Positions 8,547 through 18,933 of a stretch of DNA of 64,000 nucleotides are shown here, one piece after another. The notes under the pieces are model-generated. The model was not told the DNA's origin, made no database searches, and was given only the letters and a program-made list of their open reading frames with translations. The DNA comes from Stutzerimonas stutzeri (GTDB lineage: Bacteria; Pseudomonadota; Gammaproteobacteria; Pseudomonadales; Pseudomonadaceae), in assembly GCF_002890895.1 (NCBI RefSeq), contig NZ_POUL01000005.1:399536-463535 (forward strand), in the 5' to 3' direction. The translations under genes and the position numbers were made by a program. The stretch's first letter is position 1. Each line of letters opens with the position of its first letter.

Positions 8547-10477
8547 AGCTGATAGCGAACCGCCAGGCTGCTCTGCAGGCGCTGCGCCTGGCGAAAGGAT
8601 TCGCGCAGGATACGCCGGTCCAGATGATTGAGGGTGTCGGGGTCGAGTCGGTTTGAATACGGCCGTCCTTCGCGCGCCTGCTGCTGATGCTGCTGCATGC
8701 GGGTCTGCTGGATGAAATGGTAGGCCTCTTCGTAGGCCGCGCCATCCTTGTCGTCAATGACATCCTTTTCGACCAGCTGGCGCAGTCGGTCCAACGTGTT
8801 ACATGCGGTGATGCCGTGGCCCAGCGCGAGCAGGCGCGCGCCGTCGACGAAGGGCGTCAGGCCCTGCACCTTGAGATCCAGGGTCGCCTTGCCGTCGCCT
8901 TTGCGGGTCACCACAAAATCGCGAAAACGCCCCACAGGCGGGCGATGGCGCAACGCATTTTCCGCCATCATGCGCTGGAACAATCGGCTCTCGCCCACTT
9001 CTTCAAGCATGTTGGCGCGCAGCTGCTCGCAGCCTTCGCTGGGCCCCCAGATTGCGCGCAGGTCGAAATAGATGGTGCTGCTCAGCAGATTTTCCGGTGT
9101 CGATTCGCGAACGAAGGCACTGAAGCGTCGCTGCCATTCCAGCCGTGACAGGCACAGCTGTGGATTGCTGGCCATGATGTTGCCTTTGCACAGGGTGAAA
9201 CCGCAGGTGTCCAGATCGCGGTTGATGCGCTCTGCGAGCGGCAGCAGGGACCCTCGGATCTGTGCAGCTTCGGCTGCATCGGCGGCTTCGAAGAGTATGC
9301 CGTTGTCCTGATCGGTATGCAGGGTCTGCTCGCGACGCCCTTCGCTGCCGAAACACAGCCAGGTGAAGGGAATGCCGGGGTCGCCAAGCACTTCGATGGC
9401 CAGCTCAATCACGCGGCAGACGGTATGGTCGTTGAGCAGGGTGATGATGTGGGTGATCTGTGTCGACGACGCGCCGTGTGCCAGCATGTTGTCGACCAAT
9501 TGCAGAATGCGGCTGCGGATGATCACCAGCGTCTCGACGCTGTCGGCGTGGGAAATCGCCTGCGCCAGGTGAACCAGGTCGACGCGCTGCAGCGAGAACA
9601 GGTCGCGTTCGGAAATCACCCCACTGAGCAGACCTTTATCGACGACACAGACGTGAGCGATGTGACGTTCGGTCATCGCAATCGCGGCATCGAATGCGGT
9701 TGCATCCGGTGGCAGATGGAAGGGGTCCTGCGTCATGAACTCGGCAATCGGGACGGACAGGTCGGTCGTGCCGGTGCCGATCACCCGGCGCAGATCGCGC
9801 AAGGTGAAGATGCCTTGCGGGTGAAGTTCGAGGTCGGTGATCACGATGCTGCCGGTGTTGTTCTCGTGCATCAGTGCTACCGCATCGGCCAGTGGCATCG
9901 ATGGCAGGCAGGAGACCGGATGGTGCAAAGCGAGCTCGCCGATGCTTGTCTCCAGCGAGTATTGTTCGCCCAGGCTTTCCACGGCCCGCATCTGCGCCTG
10001 CTGATTGACCAAGTCGAGCAGGCTGCTGACGCCACGCATGGCGAAGTCACGAAATGCGGCCGATTTGGACACCAGCTTGATGAAGGCGGGCTTGCTCAAC
10101 AGATAACAAAAGGTATCTTCGGCGGCGAAGTGCCCGGTGCGAGTGGCCCGTTCGCCCATTAACGCGGCCATCGGGAAGCATTCGCCAACGATCACTTCAA
10201 AAGTGGTGTCTGTGCCGCGCTTGCTGGTGTGTGGGCGCTGGCCATGCACGCGGCCCTGCTTGATGATGTAAAAGTGTTCGACGACACCGTCATCGGGCGA
10301 AATGATGCAATCGCCTTCACTGTAGAAGCGCAGCTGGCAGTTCTCTACCAGATAGGCGAGATGTCCCGGTTCCATCTGGTTGAAAGGCGGGTACTTGCGC
10401 AGAAACTCCATGGTCCCATGAATGTTCTGCAGCACGGCGGTCTTGCCTGCCTCGGCGAAAGCATCGGCTTTGCTCAT
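8543..10477 (-). CDS. cNMP-binding / CBS / DUF294 nucleotidyltransferase-like protein
   Basis: A 644-residue cytoplasmic multidomain protein. A cyclic-nucleotide-binding fold sits at about 25-140. Two CBS domains follow at about 170-290 (FTLRDLRRV and VISERDLF ends). Next comes a DUF294 nucleotidyltransferase-like domain with the GSEGRREQTLHTDQDNG motif at about 376-392 (Gly-Ser, then Asp-x-Asp), then a C-terminal helical domain. The family resembles the uridylyltransferase domain of GlnD. The domains imply that adenine-nucleotide or cyclic-nucleotide binding controls transfer of a nucleotide to an unknown target. The conserved motif suggests it is active. It is translationally coupled to the exonuclease that follows. 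Confidence 0.87.
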   Translation of the reverse strand: MSKADAFAEAGKTAVLQNIHGTMEFLRKYPPFNQMEPGHLAYLVENCQLRFYSEGDCIISPDDGVVEHFYIIKQGRVHGQRPHTSKRGTDTTFEVIVGECFPMAALMGERATRTGHFAAEDTFCYLLSKPAFIKLVSKSAAFRDFAMRGVSSLLDLVNQQAQMRAVESLGEQYSLETSIGELALHHPVSCLPSMPLADAVALMHENNTGSIVITDLELHPQGIFTLRDLRRVIGTGTTDLSVPIAEFMTQDPFHLPPDATAFDAAIAMTERHIAHVCVVDKGLLSGVISERDLFSLQRVDLVHLAQAISHADSVETLVIIRSRILQLVDNMLAHGASSTQITHIITLLNDHTVCRVIELAIEVLGDPGIPFTWLCFGSEGRREQTLHTDQDNGILFEAADAAEAAQIRGSLLPLAERINRDLDTCGFTLCKGNIMASNPQLCLSRLEWQRRFSAFVRESTPENLLSSTIYFDLRAIWGPSEGCEQLRANMLEEVGESRLFQRMMAENALRHRPPVGRFRDFVVTRKGDGKATLDLKVQGLTPFVDGARLLALGHGITACNTLDRLRQLVEKDVIDDKDGAAYEEAYHFIQQTRMQQHQQQAREGRPYSNRLDPDTLNHLDRRILRESFRQAQRLQSSLAVRYQL

Positions 10478-10618
10478 GGTTCGGTTCCATTTTTTGGGCC
10501 CAATGGTGGGCTGTGGGTCCGGCGTGGCACATTGGACGTAAGTCTAGTCGCGCGGGCGCCGCATCGGGCTGACACGGGTCAGCTCATGGAGCCGGGGTGT
10601 TGCAGGGTTTTTCGCTCA

Positions 10619-10655
10619 TAAAAAAACCGCCCGATGCAGACGCAAGGGACGGTTC
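10619..10655 (-). terminator. Rho-independent terminator of the MCP-porin-PstS-like operon
   Basis: On the minus strand AACCGTCCC pairs with GGGCGGTT (one bulged base), followed by a run of T residues. It lies about 20 bases after the stop of the PstS-like gene. Confidence 0.8.
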
Positions 10656-10674
10656 TTTCAGTTGCAGGTCAAGA

Positions 10675-11079
10675 TCACGGCAGGGTGAACAATACCTTTA
10701 CCGAATCGTTGACTGCCGCGCTTTCGACGTAGCCGATGGCGTCGGCTTCCGCCGCAACTTTCGCGACCATTGCGGCCTCGTCGGCCACACTGGTCATCGG
10801 CTGGCCTTTACCAGTGAACACCAGACCGGACCAATACGACTTGAGCTGCGACTCGTTCTTGTTGGTCACCGCGGAGTAGAAGCTCTCTTTGGCCGGCGTC
10901 CAGTCCTTGAGGTCGACGCCTTTCATGGACTTGTCCTTGCCCAGAAAGATGTTGGCGACCTCAGACTGCGACGGCGCTTTGGCCGCGCCTGGATTGACGA
11001 TAACGGCGACCTCAGCCTGAGCCAGGGATGCCATGCCAAGCAGTGCAACACTGCCGAGGATGCGAAGGGATGCTTTCAT
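10675..11079 (-). CDS. Small PstS-like periplasmic phosphate-binding protein
   Basis: A 134-residue exported protein with a signal peptide cut after residues 20-22 (SLAQA). The mature part resembles one lobe of PstS-type phosphate-binding proteins: NPGAAKAPSQSEVANIFLGK near the start and AIGYVESAAVN near the end. At about 110 mature residues it is under half the length of a normal two-lobe PstS. It is the last gene of an operon with an MCP and a porin, and no ABC permease or ATPase genes are near. It may therefore serve sensing or periplasmic delivery rather than classical uptake. Ligand not proven. Confidence 0.8.
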   Translation of the reverse strand: MKASLRILGSVALLGMASLAQAEVAVIVNPGAAKAPSQSEVANIFLGKDKSMKGVDLKDWTPAKESFYSAVTNKNESQLKSYWSGLVFTGKGQPMTSVADEAAMVAKVAAEADAIGYVESAAVNDSVKVLFTLP

Positions 11080-11090
11080 CTGGACGCTCC

Positions 11091-12239
11091 TCAGAATACG
11101 AAATCGACGCCGACGGAAACGATGTCACCGTCGTAGTTGCGGGCTGGAGCAATGCCTACCGCATTTTCGAATACTTCCTGAGCATTGCGGGTAAACACGC
11201 CGTCATAGCCGTTCTTGGTGTCGACGCGCTTGTACTCGCCCTTGACCACGACGGTCGGGGCGGCCTGGTAGTTAAGGCCCAGAGTCCAGGAGCTCTGACG
11301 ACCACCGTTGTCGTCCAGCTGTGCATAGGTCACGTGTGGCAGGAAATCACCGAAGCGACGACCCCCCATGAGGTAGAAGGAATCGATCGACTCCATGTCA
11401 TCGTTCTCGACCATGCGCGAGGTCCACTCGTTGCTGCTGATCCAGACACCGTTGTCGTACTGGTAGCCGATCGAGGTGAATTTGCCTTTTTCCTTGTCGA
11501 GATCAAGGAGCGAAAGCGAACGGTTCGCGCCCAGGCCGATGGCGCTGGCGTCTACCGTGCCGCTGATGTCGGTGGTGATGTCGGCTTCCACGTAACCGAT
11601 GCGCAGGGTGCCGAAATCGTTGGTCGCCATGCTCACGCTGGCGCCGAACAGCTTGCCGTAGTCGATATCGAACTGCTCGTCGTAGGCATAGTAGTCACGG
11701 TTCTTCGACTGGCCACCGGCAACCTGGAAGGTCACCGAGCCGTAGGACAGCGGCACGGTGTAGACCGCGTCAACGCCTTCGTAGTTGGTCACCTGAACCT
11801 GGCTGTAAACCTCATCGGGCAGGCGCAGCCAAGGGTAGCTGTAGCCGACGTCAAGGCTCTCGGAGTACATGTACACCGGGCTACGCAGGCGACCGGCACG
11901 GAGCATCAGCTGATCATTGGTCTGCCACGACAGGTAAGCCCACTCGAGGTTGGCTTTCCATTCATCCTGCTGCGCCTTGACCGTGGCCTGAACGGTCACA
12001 CCGACGGTGTCGGTCACGCCGTAGCTCAACTGCGCACCTAACTTGGACAGCTGGTCGCCGCGCCAGGAATCGTTGGTCTGGCCTTGAACACCATAGCTGC
12101 GGCCGTCATCTTCGCCACCCAGGTGGGTGACGCCGACAGTGCCAAAACCGTTTAGGCGGTGCTCACCTTGCTCGAGAGCGAAGGCTTGAGTGGTTGCCAG
12201 GCAGACGGCTGCCAGGCCGATAACACGTACTGCGGTCAT
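11091..12239 (-). CDS. Outer-membrane porin
   Basis: A 382-residue protein with a signal peptide ending near TTQAFA (about residue 21) and a beta-barrel ending in Phe (VDFVF). Alternating aromatic/polar strands and the opening HRLNGFGTVGVTHLGG are typical of Pseudomonas general porins. It lies 20 bases after the MCP gene and 11 bases before the PstS-like gene, with a good AGGAG site before ATG. The operon context suggests that it admits the solute sensed by the neighbours, perhaps phosphate or another anion. Confidence 0.85.
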   Translation of the reverse strand: MTAVRVIGLAAVCLATTQAFALEQGEHRLNGFGTVGVTHLGGEDDGRSYGVQGQTNDSWRGDQLSKLGAQLSYGVTDTVGVTVQATVKAQQDEWKANLEWAYLSWQTNDQLMLRAGRLRSPVYMYSESLDVGYSYPWLRLPDEVYSQVQVTNYEGVDAVYTVPLSYGSVTFQVAGGQSKNRDYYAYDEQFDIDYGKLFGASVSMATNDFGTLRIGYVEADITTDISGTVDASAIGLGANRSLSLLDLDKEKGKFTSIGYQYDNGVWISSNEWTSRMVENDDMESIDSFYLMGGRRFGDFLPHVTYAQLDDNGGRQSSWTLGLNYQAAPTVVVKGEYKRVDTKNGYDGVFTRNAQEVFENAVGIAPARNYDGDIVSVGVDFVF

Positions 12240-12259
12240 CAGGATGCTCCTAAAGCAAT

Positions 12260-13882
12260 TTAAACGCGGAATTGGGCCGTGGCTGCACGCAGGTGATCGC
12301 CCGTGCTGACCAGTTGCTCGCCCATTCGGGCAGTGGCTTCGGCGCCGTTTGCGGTTGCTTGTGCGTCCTGCTGCAACACTTGGGTTTCTTGTTGGATGGA
12401 ACTCGACAGGCCGATCTGCTCCTGAGTGAACTGAGCGATACCGGCATTGAGTTCGTCGATCTGGTTGACGGTGCGGGCAATGGTTTCGAGCAACTGGGTC
12501 GCTTCGACCGAGCGTTCGATGCTGGCGCGCGATTTCTCGCCATTGCTGTTCATCACATTGAGCACGGTGTTGGCGCTGCTTTGCAGTCGCTGGATGATCT
12601 GCTGAATCTCGGCAGTGGAGGCGGAGGTTTTCTGCGCCAGGTTGCGTACTTCGTCAGCCACTACGGCGAAACCGCGGCCCTGTTCGCCGGCCCGGGCGGC
12701 TTCGATGGCGGCGTTCAATGCGAGCAGGTTGGTCTGTTCGGCAATACTACGGATCACGGTGAGCACCGAGCCAACTTCCTGGGTTTCCTCTTCCAGCTGC
12801 TCCATGGCCTTGACTGCGCCCATCACACTGTCGCCCAGGTCGCTGATACCGGTCGACAGGCTGCCAACGTGCTCACGCGCGGTGGCGGCCTGGCGCGCGG
12901 CCGAGTTGGCTTCGTCCGAGGCCTGCTGCGAGCGCTGCGCGACCTCCTGGATGCTGCCGGTCATGGTGAGGATGTCGCGGGTGATGGAGTCGGTGTGGTG
13001 CTGCTGCGACTTGGCGTTCTCTTCCGAACCCTGAGTCAGGTTGTAGAGTTCCTTGGAGACCTGGCCCAGGGGGCTGGCAGCTTCGATGATCTGGCGGATG
13101 GTGCGCTGTAGCTTGTCGAGAAAGCCGTTGAACAGCTCGATCATGGCGCCGATCTCATCGTTCGACTCGACATTGACGCGCTGGGTCAGGTCGCCGTCTC
13201 CACGTGCGATGGATTGCAGAGAGGCGATCACGCCGCGTACGTTTGACATCACGCTGCGAATCACCAGCCAGGCGCCAAGGCCCACAACCACGATCAGCAC
13301 CAGACTCAGGATGATTCCCAGTCGAGTGGTGTTCTTGTTGGCTTCGCGGGTTTCGGCCAGGGTCTGTTGGAAATCCTGGTAGGCGCCGGTGCGGAAGTCA
13401 GTGGCCAGTTTCTGCGCTTGGGCAAGGTCACTGGCCATACGATCCAGGCTCGGGCGCAGATCATCGAATGAGGCACTGCCGTCGATCAGCTTGGCGGAAG
13501 CGTCGAGCGCGTTGTCGGCGTAGGCCTTGACTGCCTTGCGCCAGTCGTTGAGCGCCTGAAGCCGTTGCGGCTGGGTGTTCAGAAGCGTGGCGAGCGCCTG
13601 CTGCTGCGCATCGATTTCACTGAGCCCTTCGCGCGCTTCGCCGAGAATGCCCGACTCTCCGGCGGCCACGGCATTGTTCAACAGGCCGGGAATACGGGAG
13701 AACTGAAAGATCACCGCGTCAGCCTTTTCCAGCGTGGGATAGCTTTGTGTTTCGATGCTGACCAGGCGGGAATCCGTCGCAGACAGCTGCAGCGAGGTAT
13801 AGCCGACATACAGAATCAGCCCGAGCAGGGCGACGGCGGGGACCAGCGACAGCTTCGCAGTGAGCGAGAAATTCTTGAACAT
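12260..13882 (-). CDS. Methyl-accepting chemotaxis protein
   Basis: A 540-residue chemoreceptor. TM1 is at about 10-29, a periplasmic four-helix-bundle-type sensor at about 30-185, TM2 at about 190-211, HAMP at about 212-265 ([13 protein letters not shown]), and the cytoplasmic signalling coil fills the rest. The conserved hairpin [20 protein letters not shown] sits near residue 390 and contacts CheA/CheW. It is the first gene of a three-gene operon with a porin and a small PstS-like protein. The receptor may therefore sense the ligand directly or through that binding protein. No C-terminal CheR-docking pentapeptide is seen; the protein ends AATAQFRV. Confidence 0.93.
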   Translation of the reverse strand: MFKNFSLTAKLSLVPAVALLGLILYVGYTSLQLSATDSRLVSIETQSYPTLEKADAVIFQFSRIPGLLNNAVAAGESGILGEAREGLSEIDAQQQALATLLNTQPQRLQALNDWRKAVKAYADNALDASAKLIDGSASFDDLRPSLDRMASDLAQAQKLATDFRTGAYQDFQQTLAETREANKNTTRLGIILSLVLIVVVGLGAWLVIRSVMSNVRGVIASLQSIARGDGDLTQRVNVESNDEIGAMIELFNGFLDKLQRTIRQIIEAASPLGQVSKELYNLTQGSEENAKSQQHHTDSITRDILTMTGSIQEVAQRSQQASDEANSAARQAATAREHVGSLSTGISDLGDSVMGAVKAMEQLEEETQEVGSVLTVIRSIAEQTNLLALNAAIEAARAGEQGRGFAVVADEVRNLAQKTSASTAEIQQIIQRLQSSANTVLNVMNSNGEKSRASIERSVEATQLLETIARTVNQIDELNAGIAQFTQEQIGLSSSIQQETQVLQQDAQATANGAEATARMGEQLVSTGDHLRAATAQFRV

Positions 13883-14033
13883 GCATCGACTCCACAGTGG
13901 GTGGCGGATACTACGTAATGGCCACTAGAGGCGCATTGCCATCTGTCGGATAAATTGTGACTTATTTTGGAAATCCGGTCACGTTATCGGATGTCGCAGG
14001 CGGAACTTGAGCGCCATTGGGCGGCAAACACCC

Positions 14034-14064
14034 ATAAAAAAACCGCCCCGAAGGGCGGTTCTTT
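14034..14064 (-). terminator. Rho-independent terminator of glcB
   Basis: AACCGCCC and GGGCGGTT form a perfect stem closed by a TTCG loop, followed on the minus strand by a T run. It lies 20 bases after the glcB stop. The stem is symmetric, and the plus-strand side is followed by CTTTG only, so it is best as a minus-strand terminator. Confidence 0.9.
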
Positions 14065-14082
14065 GTGCAGCAGCGCTGCGGG

Positions 14083-16263
14083 TTACAGGCCGTTCTTGGC
14101 CTTGAACTCGCGACGACGACGGTGCAGGACCGGCTCGGTGTAGCCGTTGGGCTGCTTGGTGCCTTCGAGGACCAGCTCCAGGGCAGCCTGGAAGGCCACG
14201 CTGTTGTCGAAGTCCGGCGCCATCGGGCGGTATACCGGGTCGCCCTGGTTCTGACGATCGACCACAGGCGCCATGCGCTTGAGGCTTTCGACCACCTGAT
14301 CCTTGGTTACCACACCGTGACGCATCCAGTTGGCTACGTGCTGGCTGGAGATGCGCAGGGTGGCGCGGTCTTCCATCAGCGCGATGTCGTTGATATCCGG
14401 CACCTTGGAGCAGCCGACGCCCTGTTCGACCCAGCGAACCATGTAGCCGAGGATGCCCTGCGAGTTGTTGTCCAGCTCGTTGCGCTTCTCTTCCTCGGTC
14501 CAGTTGGTGTCTTGCGCCAGCGGGATGGTGAGGATGTCGTCGATGGACGCTTTCTCACGCTTGGCCAGTTCGACCTGACGCGCCTGCACGTCAACCTTGT
14601 GGTAGTGCATGGCGTGCAGGGTGGCGGCGGTCGGCGACGGTACCCAGGCGGTGTTGGCACCGGCCATGGGGTGGCCGAGCTTCTGCTCAAGCATCGCGGC
14701 CATCAGGTCAGGCATGGCCCACATGCCCTTGCCGATCTGCGCTTTGCCTTGCAGACCGCAAGCCAGGCCCACGTCGACGTTGTTGTTTTCGTAGGCACTG
14801 ATCCACTTCTCGGACTTCATCGCAGCCTTGCGTACTACCGGGCCGGCTTCCATGGAGGTGTGGATTTCGTCGCCGGTGCGGTCGAGGAAGCCGGTGTTGA
14901 TGAACACCACACGCTCGCGCGCTTCCTTGATGCAGGCCTTGAGGTTGATCGTGGTGCGACGCTCCTCGTCCATGATGCCGACTTTCAGAGTGTTGCGCGG
15001 CAAGCCGAGGACGTCTTCGACGCGACCGAACAGTTCGGTGGCGAAAGCCACTTCTTCCGGGCCGTGCATCTTCGGCTTGACGATGTACATCGAGCCGGTG
15101 CGGGTGTTCTTGCGGCTGGTGTTGCCCTTGAGGTTGTGGATCGCGGCGAGGCTGGTGAACAGGCCGTCCATGATGCCTTCCGGGACTTCGTTGCCGTCCT
15201 TGTCGAGGATGGCATCGTTGGTCATCAGGTGACCGACGTTACGAATGAACAGCAGGGAACGGCCGTGCAGGGTGAGTTCACCGTTGCCGTCGGCCTGGGT
15301 GTAGACGCGGTCAGGGTTCATGGCGCGGGTGATGCGCTTGCCGCCCTTGTCCAACTCCTCGGCCAGGTCGCCCTTCATAAGGCCGAGCCAGTTGCGGTAG
15401 ACGATGGTCTTGTCATCGGCATCGACGGCGGCGATGGAGTCTTCGCAGTCCATGATGGTGGTCAGTGCCGATTCCATCAGCACGTCTTTGACGCCGGCTG
15501 CGTCGGTCTGGCCGATGGGGCTGGCCGGATCGATCTGAATCTCGAAGTGGATGCCGTTGTGCTTGAGCAGCACGGCAATCGGTGCGCTGGCATCGCCCTG
15601 GAAGCCGCGCAGTTGCGCTGGGTTCTGCAGGCCGGTGGTGTTGCCATCCTTCAGCGAGACGACCAGCTTGCCGGCCTCGATGCGGTAACCAGTGGAATCG
15701 GCATGCGAGCCGGTTTCCAACGGGGCGGCTTCGTCGAGGAAGGCGCGTGCATAGGCGATGACCTTGTTGCCGCGGATCTCGTTGTAGCCCGGGCCCTTGG
15801 TGGCACCGTCTTCTTCGGAGATGGCATCGGTGCCGTAAAGCGCGTCGTACAACGAGCCCCAGCGCGCATTGGCGGCGTTCAGCGCGAAACGCGCGTTCAT
15901 GATTGGCACCACCAGCTGCGGGCCGGCCATGCTGGCGATTTCTTCGTCGACGTTCTGAGTAGTGGCCTGGAAGTCTTCGGCTTCCGGCAGCAGGTAACCG
16001 ATTTCCTGCAGGAAGCTCTTGTACGCCGCTGCGTCGTGGGCCTGACCGGCACGCGCCTGATGCCAGGCATCGATCTGCGCCTGCAGCTCGTCACGCTTGG
16101 CCAGCAGCGCGCGGTTCTTCGGCGCCAGGTCGTGGATGACGCTGGAAGCGCCGGCCCAGAAGGCATCGGCATCAACGCCGGTACCAGGAATCGCTTCGTT
16201 GTTCACGAAGTCGTACAGGACTTTGGCGACCTGCAGGCCACCGACTTGAACGCGCTCAGTCAT
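14083..16263 (-). CDS. glcB: Malate synthase G
   Basis: Cytoplasmic enzyme of the glyoxylate route that condenses glyoxylate and acetyl-CoA to malate and CoA. The 726-residue length fits isoform G (about 720-730) rather than isoform A (about 530). Visible signatures include [36 protein letters not shown] and the [11 protein letters not shown] stretch. The ATG at 16263 ([11 protein letters not shown]) is chosen over an in-frame start nine codons upstream, because GAGGCGAG lies at proper spacing and the protein then matches family N-termini. The gene stands alone with its own terminator. Confidence 0.97.
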   Translation of the reverse strand: MTERVQVGGLQVAKVLYDFVNNEAIPGTGVDADAFWAGASSVIHDLAPKNRALLAKRDELQAQIDAWHQARAGQAHDAAAYKSFLQEIGYLLPEAEDFQATTQNVDEEIASMAGPQLVVPIMNARFALNAANARWGSLYDALYGTDAISEEDGATKGPGYNEIRGNKVIAYARAFLDEAAPLETGSHADSTGYRIEAGKLVVSLKDGNTTGLQNPAQLRGFQGDASAPIAVLLKHNGIHFEIQIDPASPIGQTDAAGVKDVLMESALTTIMDCEDSIAAVDADDKTIVYRNWLGLMKGDLAEELDKGGKRITRAMNPDRVYTQADGNGELTLHGRSLLFIRNVGHLMTNDAILDKDGNEVPEGIMDGLFTSLAAIHNLKGNTSRKNTRTGSMYIVKPKMHGPEEVAFATELFGRVEDVLGLPRNTLKVGIMDEERRTTINLKACIKEARERVVFINTGFLDRTGDEIHTSMEAGPVVRKAAMKSEKWISAYENNNVDVGLACGLQGKAQIGKGMWAMPDLMAAMLEQKLGHPMAGANTAWVPSPTAATLHAMHYHKVDVQARQVELAKREKASIDDILTIPLAQDTNWTEEEKRNELDNNSQGILGYMVRWVEQGVGCSKVPDINDIALMEDRATLRISSQHVANWMRHGVVTKDQVVESLKRMAPVVDRQNQGDPVYRPMAPDFDNSVAFQAALELVLEGTKQPNGYTEPVLHRRRREFKAKNGL

Positions 16264-16558
16264 TACTCGCCTCACTTGGTTCTTCTTCAAATCTGTCGGA
16301 CTGTTTCTTCTTGTAGTCCGGGTCGACGGATACTACATGAAGCCGTTCGGAAAATCAGTCCGCCACTCGGCGTAGGCCCAGGGCCCGCAATTGTCTGTTC
16401 ATCGGGCAGCCAGAGGGCCTTGGAATCGACACTTTGCCGCGGCGTCGACGGTGTTTGTTCTATACCTATGGAGTCGCATGCCACGGGAGCGGTCCATTAC
16501 TCTCTACAGCCGCACGGCCAGCGCCGGTTGCCGTATTTCCCTATTGAAGGAGCCACAG

Positions 16559-17077
16559 ATGGATCATCTCGTACTTACCGTGATTGCCGAAGACCAGCCG
16601 GGGCTGGTCGAATGCCTGGCCAAATGCATCGCCGAGCATGGCGGCAATTGGCTGGAGAGCCGCATGTCGCGGATGGCTGGTCAGTTTGCGGGCATCCTGC
16701 GGGTGGCTGTGCCCGCTCAGGCCCACGCCGATCTCAGCGAGGCCTTGCAGCAGCTTGAGCAGCAGGGCATTCGTGTGCTCTTTGCTCAAAGCGGCGCCGA
16801 GCCGGAGCGGAGTTGGCGGATGATCCAGCTGCAGCTGGTAGGCAACGACCGCGCCGGTATTGTCCGTGACATCACGCAATTGCTGGCCCGGCACGGCGTG
16901 AACCTGGAAAGCCTGGACACCGATGTGCTGCCTGCACCGATGACCAACGAGTTGCTGTTCCGGGCCGATGCACGGTTGGCCGTGCCGACCGAATTGTCCC
17001 TGGACGACCTGCAGGAACACCTGGAAACGCTTGCCGATGACCTGATGGTGGAGCTCAAGCTGCAGCCTGCCGACTGA
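16559..17077 (+). CDS. gcvR: Glycine cleavage system regulator-like protein with two ACT domains
   Basis: A 172-residue protein made of two ACT domains (about 3-80, starting LVLTVIAEDQPGLVECLAK; and about 90-168, starting LQLVGNDRAGIVRDITQLL). It has no DNA-binding domain. GcvR in E. coli binds glycine and restrains the activator GcvA, so a similar role in amino-acid-responsive control is likely. The start at 16559 is set by AAGGAG seven bases upstream. Longer in-frame upstream starts lack a site. The gene converges on rarD with seven bases between stops. Confidence 0.85.
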   Translation: MDHLVLTVIAEDQPGLVECLAKCIAEHGGNWLESRMSRMAGQFAGILRVAVPAQAHADLSEALQQLEQQGIRVLFAQSGAEPERSWRMIQLQLVGNDRAGIVRDITQLLARHGVNLESLDTDVLPAPMTNELLFRADARLAVPTELSLDDLQEHLETLADDLMVELKLQPAD

Positions 17078-17084
17078 GCTGCCG

Positions 17085-17978
17085 TCAGCGCACGCTGGCT
17101 TTACGCATCAGTCGCCAGGCGTCGTAACTGTAGACGGCAAGGCCGGCCCATATGCAGACAAAGGCGAGCTGGCGATCAGCCGGGAAGGGCTCGTCGAACA
17201 CCCACACCGCGAGCAGCAGCAGCAACGTCGGCGTGATGTACTGCAGGAAGCCCAGGGTCGAATAGGGCAAATGCCGGGCCGCTGCGTTGAAGCACAGCAG
17301 CGGCAACAGCGTGACGGGCCCGGCGGCCACCAGCCAAAGCGCTTGCGGTTGGGTCCAGAACGACCATTCGGTGCTCGGGCCGCTGCCAAAGAAGAACAGC
17401 CAGCCCAGCGCGATCGGCAGCAACAGCCAAGTTTCCACTACCAGCCCCGGCAGTGCGGCGACAGGTGCTTGCTTGCGCAGCAGTCCGTAGCTGCCGAAGC
17501 TCAATGCCAGAGCGATCGACACCCAGGGGAAGTCGCCCAAGGTAACCAGCTGCAGCAGCACACCGATGGCTGCCATCGCCACAGCCAGCCATTGCAGCGG
17601 GCGCAGCCGCTCGCGCAGGACAATCAGCCCCAGCAGCACGTTGACCAGCGGGTTGATGTAATAGCCCAGGCTCGCTTCGAGCATGTGGTTGTGGTTCACC
17701 GCCCAGACGTAGATCAGCCAGTTGCTGGCGATCAATACGCTGGAAATCATCAGTACGCCGATCCGCCGCGGATGGGCCAGCAATTCCTGCCACCAGCCGG
17801 GGTGGCGCCAGAGGCTCAGCACCAGCGTACCGAACAGCGCCGACCAGATGGCTCGCTGAGTGACGATCTCGAGCGCCGCGTACTGCTCGATGGACTTGAA
17901 GTAGAGCGGGAACAGGCCCCAGATGGAAAAGGTCATCAGACCCAGTAAGTAACCCTTGCGCAGATCAGCGGTGGCCAT
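17085..17978 (-). CDS. rarD: RarD-family EamA transporter
   Basis: A 297-residue inner-membrane protein with about ten hydrophobic helices in two EamA repeats. It begins with the RarD signature (GYLLGLMTFSIWGLFPLYFK). The motif ASNWLIYVWAVNHNHMLEASLGYYINPL is seen in parts at about 85-115. RarD proteins belong to the drug/metabolite exporter superfamily, and the natural substrate is unsettled. The gene is monocistronic, convergent with the gcvR-like gene and divergent from the SDR gene, with a 187-base intergenic region between the two starts. Confidence 0.92.
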   Translation of the reverse strand: MATADLRKGYLLGLMTFSIWGLFPLYFKSIEQYAALEIVTQRAIWSALFGTLVLSLWRHPGWWQELLAHPRRIGVLMISSVLIASNWLIYVWAVNHNHMLEASLGYYINPLVNVLLGLIVLRERLRPLQWLAVAMAAIGVLLQLVTLGDFPWVSIALALSFGSYGLLRKQAPVAALPGLVVETWLLLPIALGWLFFFGSGPSTEWSFWTQPQALWLVAAGPVTLLPLLCFNAAARHLPYSTLGFLQYITPTLLLLLAVWVFDEPFPADRQLAFVCIWAGLAVYSYDAWRLMRKASVR

Positions 17979-18165
17979 GGATGTCCTGATAAACGGGGCG
18001 GCGGAGAGCCGGTCATTTTGCGCTTAGGTAAAGGTATTTGTCTGCCTCGGGCGCTCTCGGAAGCATTCGCAAACACCCGCCATTGAACGTGCCCGGCTGC
18101 AGCCCGTCAGACATTGCACGACTCAGGGGTCGCCGCTGCGACTCGACAGCCACACGAGGTGTTCG

Positions 18166-18933
18166 ATGAAACTGCAGAACAAGGTCGCCCTGGTTACCGG
18201 CAGCTCCCAGGGCATCGGCCGCGGCATCGCCATACGCCTGGCCAAAGAAGGCGCCGATCTGGTGATCAACGGGCGGCACGATGACGAGCAGGCGCGTGAA
18301 ACACTCGAGCTGGTGCAAGCTCAGGGCCATCGGGCCTGCTTCATCGCCGCTGACGTTGCAGAGCCCGCCAACTGCTACCAGCTGATCGAACAGGCGGTCG
18401 AGCAGATGGGCCGGCTGGATATTCTGGTCAATAACGCCGGGGTGCAGAAGCACGCAGCCTTTCTCGACGTGAGCGAGGCGGATTACGACCAGGTGCTGAA
18501 CGTCAATCTGCGTGGCCCGTTCTTCCTGTCACAGGCCTTTGCTCTTCACCTGCGCGACACTGGACGCGGCGGGCGGATCATCAACAACAGTTCGGTTCAC
18601 GAAGAACTGCCGTTCCCCAACTTCAGTGCTTACTGCTCCAGCAAGGGCGGACTCAAGATGCTGACGCGCAATCTCGCGATCGAGTTGGCCCCGCTGGGGA
18701 TCACGGTCAACAACGTTGCCCCTGGCGCGATTGAAACGCCCATCAATCAGACCCTGATGAACGAGCCGGAGAAGCTTGCCGGGCTGCTCGAGAACATTCC
18801 GGCCAAGCGTCTCGGGCAACCTCACGACGTGGCGGGAGCGGTGGCCTTTCTCGCCTCGGACGATGCCGACTACGTCACCGGCACTACACTGGTGATAGAT
18901 GGTGGACTGCTATGGAATTACAGCGAGCAATGA
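18166..18933 (+). CDS. SDR-family oxidoreductase, glucose 1-dehydrogenase-like
   Basis: A 255-residue short-chain dehydrogenase. The NAD(P)-binding motif TGSSQGIGRG lies at 11-20, NNAG near 88, a catalytic Ser in NNSSVHEE near 143, and YCSSK supplies the Tyr/Lys pair. The VNNVAPGAIETPIN and C-terminal GTTLVIDGG segments match bacterial glucose 1-dehydrogenases, though FabG-like reductases share them. The stop overlaps the trehalase start (ATGA), so oxidation of the glucose released from trehalose is a reasonable inference. Substrate and cofactor remain unproven. Confidence 0.82.
   Translation: MKLQNKVALVTGSSQGIGRGIAIRLAKEGADLVINGRHDDEQARETLELVQAQGHRACFIAADVAEPANCYQLIEQAVEQMGRLDILVNNAGVQKHAAFLDVSEADYDQVLNVNLRGPFFLSQAFALHLRDTGRGGRIINNSSVHEELPFPNFSAYCSSKGGLKMLTRNLAIELAPLGITVNNVAPGAIETPINQTLMNEPEKLAGLLENIPAKRLGQPHDVAGAVAFLASDDADYVTGTTLVIDGGLLWNYSEQ

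Noticed and set aside
14065..16758. Long plus-strand open frame (897 codons) opposite glcB
   Set aside because: It mirrors malate synthase G, has no recognisable domain or ribosome-binding site, and is a high-GC shadow.
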